Source: Spirogloea muscicola
Taxonomy: Eukaryota > Streptophyta > Zygnematophyceae > Spirogloeales > Spirogloeaceae
Direction: 5' to 3'
Assembly: GCA_009602725.1 (NCBI GenBank)
Contig: WELB01000115.1
Coordinates: 145,330-195,150 of the forward strand
DNA: 49,821 nt
Below the pieces are notes generated by a model, which did not search any database, was not told the origin of the DNA, and saw nothing but the letters and a program-made list of their open reading frames with translations. Of the stretch, positions 42,669 to 49,821 are shown in pieces. Position numbers and translations under genes: made by a program. Every line of letters starts with the position of its first letter. The first letter of the stretch is position 1.

Positions 42669-45600
42669 CTACTTCCCCACCAATACTGCATTGTCCGGCT
42701 TGAGATGGTTCACCCGCATTGCCCCCAGCAGGTAATTGTCGGCACGGCCCCATTCCTCCGGTGGCGGCTGTCACGATGTAATAGAAAGGCCTCAGCAACG
42801 AAGACAGTGGACACCTTGATAAGTGGTGCTCTGCAGTTACCTTATGTACACCTACTTAATCAGTGCTTGAGTTGGTAGGATCAGAACTAGAGTCTTGAGC
42901 GGATGTCTCATGAGTGGAAAATATGTTACGCATCCAAGCAGCACAATGTCAGGAGCGCTGTACCTCAATAAATATGGCCAGATCTATCACGAGGGACGCA
43001 ATGAATTTGAGGACAAGGCTCATCATGCCTCGTGCAACTGATGACGAACCAATATCAATGTCAATCTGCAAACACACAGATAGCTCGTTTAGTGTGCATC
43101 GTACTACCTGTGCAATGGCTGCAAGCCTTCCTCAAGTCTGGTTCCTGTGAACCTGCTACAATATCCAGCTACAAACAGTCTCTTTTAATGACAAACTTGA
43201 CTCAGGACAGTAATACTTGGAAGCTCCTCAGACCCGCGCGTTAGAGTGGATGGGGAATGCAATTCTGGCCTTTTTATTTAGCATACCTCCAAGAAGTTGG
43301 GGCCCCGAATGTAATTGCAGCTCAGGCTCTGGGCAACTGTTACCACAGTTTTTCCCACAGCCCTTTTCACAATCCAATAGCCCTGGGCTCAGGTGCGCAG
43401 GCCGGTGAATCTAAATGTTTAATACTCTTACTGCCAACATGAAGGGCACCTGCTACGGTGTGATGGCTGAAACAATGATTGCAAGCAGTATGCTTCCAGA
43501 ACTTTATCTTGAGGCTTGAGCCAGCAGAGGGCATGGTTGATGAGCATGTCTAGCAAACTTGGACACTTCAGGGGCACCAAGGAGCAGACAGAAAGCGGAC
43601 CTTATGCGCATCTGACAAGCATATACAAGCCAAAGTAAAGTGGAACACCAGGGCAAGTGCCATTCAGTCACCTTGACGACTGCGGGAAGAAGCTTGAAGG
43701 AGGCGTCGCGGAAGCTGTCGCTCCCATTCACAAACTTGTCCAGCAATGAGCGAGGCCTGATGGGCTTGGGCGCCACAAGGTATGCTATGACACTATAATT
43801 TCGAGGCTTGCCTGGTATCTGTGGATTTGCCAGGTTACAAAAAGTTTGGAGGAATTACAGAAGGGCTTGACTTGTAAGCAAGTGTTGAACGAAGTCACAC
43901 ACTAACCGCCAAGGCCTAAATTTCATACCCTGGATTAAGCATCGTCACAAGTGATCAAGTATGAAAAGTTTCACAACGGAGAACTGTTCCGCTTTAGCCT
44001 CTGACATGGTCCACCTTGCGTAGCTGTGCTCGAGACAACTACCTGGAGATTCACAACTAGGATGAATGGAAGTCGCTTTCCTTCAGGTGACTGTAACAAA
44101 CCACAAAAAAGTTGGAATGTGACTTCAAGCGGGCTGGGTGTGAGCTTGACCGCCGTGTTTCTATGAAGATATACATGATAGCATGATGCCAGACAGCACA
44201 ACTTATACAAGATCATAGTGACTATGTACATCAACATAGCCATTCGCAAGCTTGCCAAAGTGTCGCTTGCAGAAGCTTAGATACCTGCACGATGCAGCCC
44301 GGTGTTGTGGCGAATGCGTCAAGCTTGCCCTCATGCTTGTAGCAATCCACAGCCAGCAGCTTCAGCAGAGGCTCTCCGACATCAACCTGTACGCCAGGAA
44401 GTGATTTCACCTTACGACTCATAGAAGTCACCTTATGACTCTTTTGAGGGCATGTACATGTTCACTGTGACGGCAGCATAAGCCTTGTCCTCAATAGCAG
44501 GTGTTTAGGGTTTAGGATTTAGGACTATTAGGGGAATTCTCAGACTTTGCTAGATGCTACACCAGTAGACCAGTTTCAACGGTGGACTGCATCGTGCAAA
44601 TTGCTCCCACCGTGGTGGGTTTGCTCCGCCGATTTTGTTGGGTCAGCTGAGAAATTTCTGGCTGACTCCAGCCCTCCCGTGCCATATTCCCTTGGAAATT
44701 TCTCTCCTCAACTACTACAGGTTGCACATCCTCCTGCAAGTCTGATGCCAAAGGAGGAGCTGCAGGGCAAAGGCAAAGGAGGAGCAGAGTTCCGCATTAG
44801 TCAAACTTAGAATTCACTCATGCTCGGTCTCCCATGCATTGTGACTGTGAATATTCTTAACTTGCTGAATGCAACTGGAAACAGAAGTCAGTCGCACCTT
44901 TTGTGGGCTTGGCGATGCTCGACTTCTTTCTGAGGAGTCTTGATGGTGGACTATCCGATTGCTGGGGTAAGACGACACGTGAGAGTATGTTAGAGAGTCT
45001 ACTAATATCTCCGACAGGAGACTGCTGCCCATTAACAAGAAGCACTGCTTTGCATTTGTGACAAAACCAGCATCCAATCTAGAAACGAGCTCTGGCCAGG
45101 ACAGGGCGACCAACAAGATGTCCACTCGGGCCAACATACAGACCCTGACCATGTCACCAATGCTCGGAGCAGCATCGTAGAACTCCTCATCCTCCTCTTC
45201 GTCGTCTTCGGCTTCGTCACCGCTTGGCTCTCCTACGCTGGTCAGGTCGAAGAGCCTGCTGTCCCCCTCCCCCAAGGACGGGGCAATCTCAGAATGGCGG
45301 ATGGAGATGCTTCCGCTTGCCAGATCTGGTCTGGCCGCAAAGAACTCCCTCAATCCTGGCCAACCAAATGTGACTATAATATTCAGAAGTATTCTACAAG
45401 AATGCAGAACATAGTAACGACAACAAATGCAGTGTATGAGCGGAGGTGCTCAGTGAAGCAACATTGAACAGGAGGCACGCCAATGAAGTAGATGCAGAAG
45501 CGCTCAAGTTTTATCCTTTGTGACAGTGATGCAGTAGACCTGCTACCTCCATGTTGAGCTGGATTAGGCACCTGCAATACGGGAGAGGAGAAAGTAGGGT

Positions 45601-48600
45601 ATTGTGACATGGAATCTGCCAAACTCGGTTGGCTTCCACTTGCTCCATCCGGTGCTCGTGAGCTCCATGTACTGAGTGACCTGAGACTTGGACCTTCCGA
45701 GCGGAACAATCTCCCAGCTGCCGGCTGATTGACAGAACCAGCAAAATCAAACATTGTTAGTATAACCCGTTGCTGCAATAGACGGCACAATCGATTGAGG
45801 TAGACTGACTGCAACATGATTGCATGCATGGAAAAAGTCAAGCTGCCACTTGCTCCAGATGAATTTTCCAATCAAGCAAGCCACTCACGATTAGCTGTCA
45901 TGCGTTCGTGCGTTGGATACTCCGGGGCATTAACATGCGTCGTTGCCAAGGATGCGATGGCTGCAACATGCCAGAGATGAGCATGGGTGACTTTGTGTGA
46001 CAGCTAGATGCTGCAAACCCCGGTTCATGATCAACTGTCATACATTCAACAAGGCTCTCCCAAGCTTGAGCAAGACATAGGCGCTAAGGCACACACTGTA
46101 GGCGCCACTGGAGTCTCGCCGCCAATACCGTGCAGTGACCATGTCACGAGGTGAGTGCCACCTGCCGTTGCACGTGAAGAGCACAACCGTTCAGAATCGG
46201 ACAAGTCCTAGTCTTGACGAAATACCAACACTTCGACGGACCAAATGCGGGACATGGACTGCCAAGAAAGTCATACTTCTTGTAGTACTTGGGGTTGATG
46301 CTGGTGTACATGACGTCCAGGTGGCCATCCACGTGCTCGATGCACCTCACATCCCCAGAAATCTGATCCCACCTGTGCAAAGAGTATAGGGATTTGCTCA
46401 GCGGTGCTACTATGAGGGGGTGTATTGTACTTAGTGCAACTATACATTCGATTTGATACATGAGTATTATGATTCCAAGCAGGAGCAGTCATCGACATAA
46501 GACCAGAGTCTCTGAAGATAATGAGACTCAGAGCCATACTGGTAACGTGTTGCTGGATTAGATGTCATAATGGCCTCAAATATAGCGTCAGAAGAAGCAG
46601 CCACGACCCCAACTGCCTTCACAATTGCTGTTTTGTTCTCCTGCAATTGCCAGGTATGCGTTCAGCATATGAAAGATTGGGTCCCACAACCTGACAATCA
46701 ACACATCCAGCATCATCTTAGACCTCACAAGATTAATCAGAAGGTAGTGTCACTGCGGGCAGACTGCACTACAAGGTACACCTTAGCATGTTCCACGTCC
46801 TCAAAAAACCGAAGTCCTGGCAGAGGACAAGAATATAGGCAAATGTCAAAAGTGGATGAATCACTGCATAAAGCATTGAAAGCATGACCTGACATGACTA
46901 ACAAGAGCCTGATGTACGATGTAAGCAGACAGGTTGCCTCTTGCGGCTGCATCGCTTTGTTCCACTTACAGTACTACAGATCGAAGCTTACCATTCTCGA
47001 CCCTAAAAACCCGCCAGGCATATGCATCTGCAAGGTCACTCTGAATTGCTTTTGCACTCAGTGCAGCATCCTCCATCATGCCCAAGTCTGAGGATGACGT
47101 GGAGCCCACGCCCTCAGAGACCTCTGTTCGCTCTGAGCATGGTCAGGGCACTAAGGGTCAATCATATGCAAGACAGTTGTGACAGTACACCCACAAGTAC
47201 TTGCCAAAAGTATATTGTCAACCTTCGACTAAACATGTGAACATATGCCACAGCAAGAAACTTAAACGTGAACAAGCTCACCTTTGCCGATGCTGACAAT
47301 CCGCTGGAGGCTTTTGCCACCTGCAGTGAGCTCTCCAGAGTGTGGAACAGCTCCAGAGTCGACATTTGCATCCTTGCTCGTTTCCATTGTCGGGGGTTTG
47401 TTGCGCTTTCCTGTCATCCTGAATCTGGGATGAGAGGGACAGTGGCTCCAGTGTCATGTACCTATGGTATATTGTCTTGATTCTTGCAGTTCTAGCAGCT
47501 CACAAGAAATGGCAGTCTAGAAATTCGAAAGTAGCTGGAAGACCCTGTCAAGACCTCCCTTACAACACAGCGATCCAGTAGTAGGATAACAAGGCTGAAT
47601 AGCCATGCTGTAGCAGCCTGAGAAGCGTCTCTCTTGGCATGTAAAGCTCATGCCATAACCTCTACTCTGGCTGGATATGGCTGGAGTGCAACTCATTTTC
47701 GAGAGGTGCAATGCATACAGGAGCATAGCAACTCCACACTTACTGTTCATCATCCTCGGGTGCACTGTGGTTGTTGCCATCTCTCCTGGATAAGTACTTC
47801 TCTGCCTAATGCCAAGCTAATAGGAAAGGTTGTGTCAGAGAACTAACTATCGTTGGGAGACAAGGTTGCGCACCAAGGGGCGTTCACTGTCACACGCAAG
47901 CATGAGCTGGCTGGTGCCAATGTAGTCCTGCCGCACCAGAATCACCTGTAGAGAAGTAAATAAATTGCAGAGACAACATACCTCTGCCTTGGCATGCTCA
48001 AAAGCCGACAGCCATTGGCTCGCCCCCTCGGCACTGGTGCAGCCAAACTGCAGGCAGAAGGTGCATTAGATCATGGAGCTCTAGTGCGGGTGCCTTATTG
48101 ATATTATTCTGCAGATCCTCAAGTGGGTAGCACTCAGGCTGTAAAGCAATTATGAAACAAGTAGGCAGTCTGGAGGAACTCCTGTGTGCGAGGAGATAGA
48201 TGGTCTCACCAAGCCCTCATACTTAGGGTGCACCTTATCGTAGAGCCTCAGGATGTATAACACCTGCAGCACCACAAAGCTGCAGGTTTACGACACAACT
48301 TTCCCCCGTGAACCTCTGGCCCCCTTGTATCTCTTACCTCTTCTATCATCAGCAGGAATGTAACAAAAAGGTGCTAGAGGGGAGAGGTTGAGGACAAGAG
48401 GGGCTAGAAGGACTCAGACTGACCTTGTCCTTGTAAATGCCACGCCCCATGTCCTTGGCTACCATCGTCCTGCCGACCATGCCGACCCGTACTGGCTGAA
48501 AAGAAGCGGGCCGGCGGCGAGCCACATTGAGGCCACGGATGATCGCTCCAGAGACCAGCGCAGGTTGCAGCGGGAGCGGGAGCGGACGCGGCAGGACACA

Positions 48601-48739
48601 CCTCTTGTGGGAAGTGCGTAGGGTCGCGCTTGAACATGGCTATGGTGCGGCCCTGGATGCGCATGAATCTCGATTTGCAGTACTGCAGACCGAGCACGTT
48701 GGTGCCGACGATGTAAATCCAGCCCTCAAATGTGGCCAT
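42669..48739 (-). CDS. EDR2-like PH-START-DUF1336 protein, 23 exons
   Basis: Exons (minus strand): 48739-48602, 48495-48424, 48263-48210, 48138-48094, 48047-47982, 47945-47862, 47799-47744, 47418-47282, 47132-46992, 46816-46782, 46640-46540, 46372-46277, 46161-46097, 45960-45889, 45724-45572, 45355-45158, 44759-44611, 44431-44285, 44090-44043, 43818-43672, 43382-43287, 43065-42964, 42767-42669. All phases fit, giving 766 residues; Arabidopsis EDR2 has 718. PH domain (residues 1-125; EGWIYIVGTNVLGLQYCKSR), START lipid-binding domain (~250-455; GLRFFEDVEHAK, WHSPRDMVTARYWRRDSSGA) and DUF1336/EDR2_C (~555-760; PLLKLLAVDCYKHEGKLDAF, RLPFILVVNLQ, SLLDKFVNGSDSFRDASFKL, LEIDIDIGSSSVARG). In plants EDR2 binds phosphoinositides at membranes and restrains pathogen-induced cell death; in algae the role is unknown. 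Weak points are a 46-nt GC-AG intron (48093-48048) and the left edge of exon 44431-44285. Confidence 0.9.
44501..44530. repeat. Telomere-like motif in an EDR2-like intron
   Basis: Reads GTGTTTAGGGTTTAGGATTT, then AGGACTATTA: one perfect and two imperfect TTTAGGG units inside the intron between exons 44759-44611 and 44431-44285. Confidence 0.75.
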
Positions 48740-49039
48740 GGCTGCCGGTGTCCTGGGCAGACCACCGCTCGGTCCTCACACAGAGGAATCCTCACACAGA
48801 GGAAGATCTCAGCAGCAAGGGCGCGGCGCCCGGAACATCCAGCTAGCAGCTCGGAAACGAGTGCGGCGCGCCACCACCGTGGCGTGCGTCCGGAAGCCGG
48901 AGCTCCATCTGCGGCAGTGTAGCTGCCGAGCACTCGCTACGAAGCAGCCTGCTTGCGGCAGCGGTCCCGCCAGCCGAGCCTCAAGAAGAGAAAAGGATCA
49001 GCTGTCCAATGATGGCGGCGGCGGAGGCGGCAAGCTTCA

Positions 49040-49073
<34 letters not shown>

Positions 49074-49398
49074 GACGCCCGCCAGGCGGCGTGCCTGCTG
49101 CAGGACGGCCAGCTGATGACTGGAATGAGCGGGCCCTGGCAGGAGGTGGCACGGTGGCAGGGTGAGAGCCGGAGATAAACGGCGAGTTCTGTAGGCGAAA
49201 GGGAGGCCGCCACAGCGGGAAGCATGACACCGTCGCCACAGTTCCAGGCTAACATTCGATAGCATTAAAACGGGGTCACCCTCGGCGCCGTTAGCGAGGC
49301 CCGTCAAGTCAGTTGCCACGGTGTTGGCTGCTCTTCTACCTCAACACCTGACATCATCAATCTCGCCTGGCACGTGGCGGCAAGAGTGGACAACTATC
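48740..49398. other. GC-rich upstream region of the EDR2-like gene
   Basis: Probable promoter. Contains a GGCGGC-rich tract at about 49013-49074 and a small duplication CCTCACACAGAGGAA near 48774-48803. Long frames here are compositional. Confidence 0.5.
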
Positions 49399-49549
49399 CT
49401 GCGGCTGCTTAGCAGGGGTTACTGAGTGTCTCGTAGCAGCTTTGTTTCTGTTACTTAGCGCTTCCCCTGGCCCCCTTCTCGTACTCTGTTCATTCTTTTT
49501 CGGGCTGGTTGTTCCAGCCCCTATTCTCAATGGGCGAGCACTTTCTTCT
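49399..49549 (+). repeat. 151-bp exact direct repeat, copy 2 (right end of a family A element)
   Basis: Matches 27012-27162 without a difference that I can find. It includes the terminus with GGGCTGG, loop, CCAGCCC and ATTCTCAATGGGCGAGCACT. The left part of the element is absent, so this is a truncated copy. Confidence 0.85.
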
Positions 49550-49821
49550 ATCTCCAGGGCCGCCGCTAAATGTGGGGCACAGGAGCCGACGTCTGACGGC
49601 GCCGCTTGTAAGCCGAGACGTCCTGCACTGAGGAGCCGCAGGCACATTTTAGCGCTTCCCCTGGCCCCCTTCTCGTACTCTGTTCATTCTTTTTGGGGGG
49701 CAGCTTGGGCCACTCCAGCATTCCGCAGGCCTTAGTTGCATATTATAGAATGCGGCTCTCGCTTAGTTTGCAGCGCTCGCAAGCATTGGCTCTTCATCAA
49801 CGTGCAGGGCGCGCTCTAAGT
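49550..49821. repeat. Second partial family A terminus and flank
   Basis: 49650-49694 repeats 45 bp of the preceding copy (TAGCGCTTCCCCTGGCCCCC, then TTCTCGTACTCTGTTCATTC and TTTTT) but lacks the hairpin. The rest shows no gene. Confidence 0.6.

Noticed and set aside
1-49821. CRISPR array, bacterial operon, phage or rRNA/tRNA genes
   Set aside because: No regularly spaced direct repeats, no polycistronic gene layout, and no rRNA or cloverleaf tRNA sequence recognised by eye; every confident gene is interrupted by spliceosomal introns. A tRNAscan run would settle small tRNAs.

Overview
This is nuclear DNA of a photosynthetic eukaryote, most likely a chlorophyte green alga. The signs are dense, intron-rich genes with short consensus introns and occasional GC-AG donors, Arabidopsis-type (CCCTAAA)n motifs, a phytoene synthase, a cytokinin-activating LOG enzyme, a PH-START-DUF1336 (EDR2-type) protein and Ty1/copia debris. 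Species cannot be fixed from sequence alone. Because genes are split into many exons, I rebuilt them by hand: conserved protein blocks were joined at GT/GC..AG sites and checked for phase.

Layout: threonyl-tRNA synthetase (+, 325-6785) converges on phytoene synthase (-, 7349-9670). A small armadillo protein like ARMC7 (-, 11538-13830) is head-to-head with the mitochondrial pyruvate dehydrogenase E2 (+, 14495-18869). A YebC/TACO1-type factor (+, 20863-23432) converges on the TFIID/SAGA subunit TAF10 (-, 24501-26204). After a repeat-rich block (26.6-27.4 kb) comes a CMR1/WDR76-type WD40 protein (-, 27520-30367). A transposon graveyard (31.0-33.5 kb) precedes LOG (+, 33712 into the gap). A 609-N gap (35241-35849) hides the end of LOG and the start of a GPN-loop GTPase 2 (+, to 36354). 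Complex I subunit NDUFA5 (-, 37005-37838) is head-to-head with isocitrate lyase (+, 38669-41758), which converges on the 23-exon EDR2-like gene (-, 42669-48739).

The neighbours do not form one pathway, although several serve central carbon and respiratory metabolism (PDH E2, NDUFA5, isocitrate lyase, TACO1-like). Gene 5' ends coincide with very GC-rich islands holding CGG/CCG runs and, at three of them, a single unresolved N.

The most interesting non-genic material is: a repeat family whose ends carry an internal GGGCTGG hairpin, arranged as terminal inverted repeats around a short ORF that is better conserved as protein than as DNA between two copies; a dispersed ~150-200 bp repeat with three copies; a perfect 40-bp inverted repeat inside an isocitrate lyase intron; and two copia integrase fragments lying tail to tail.
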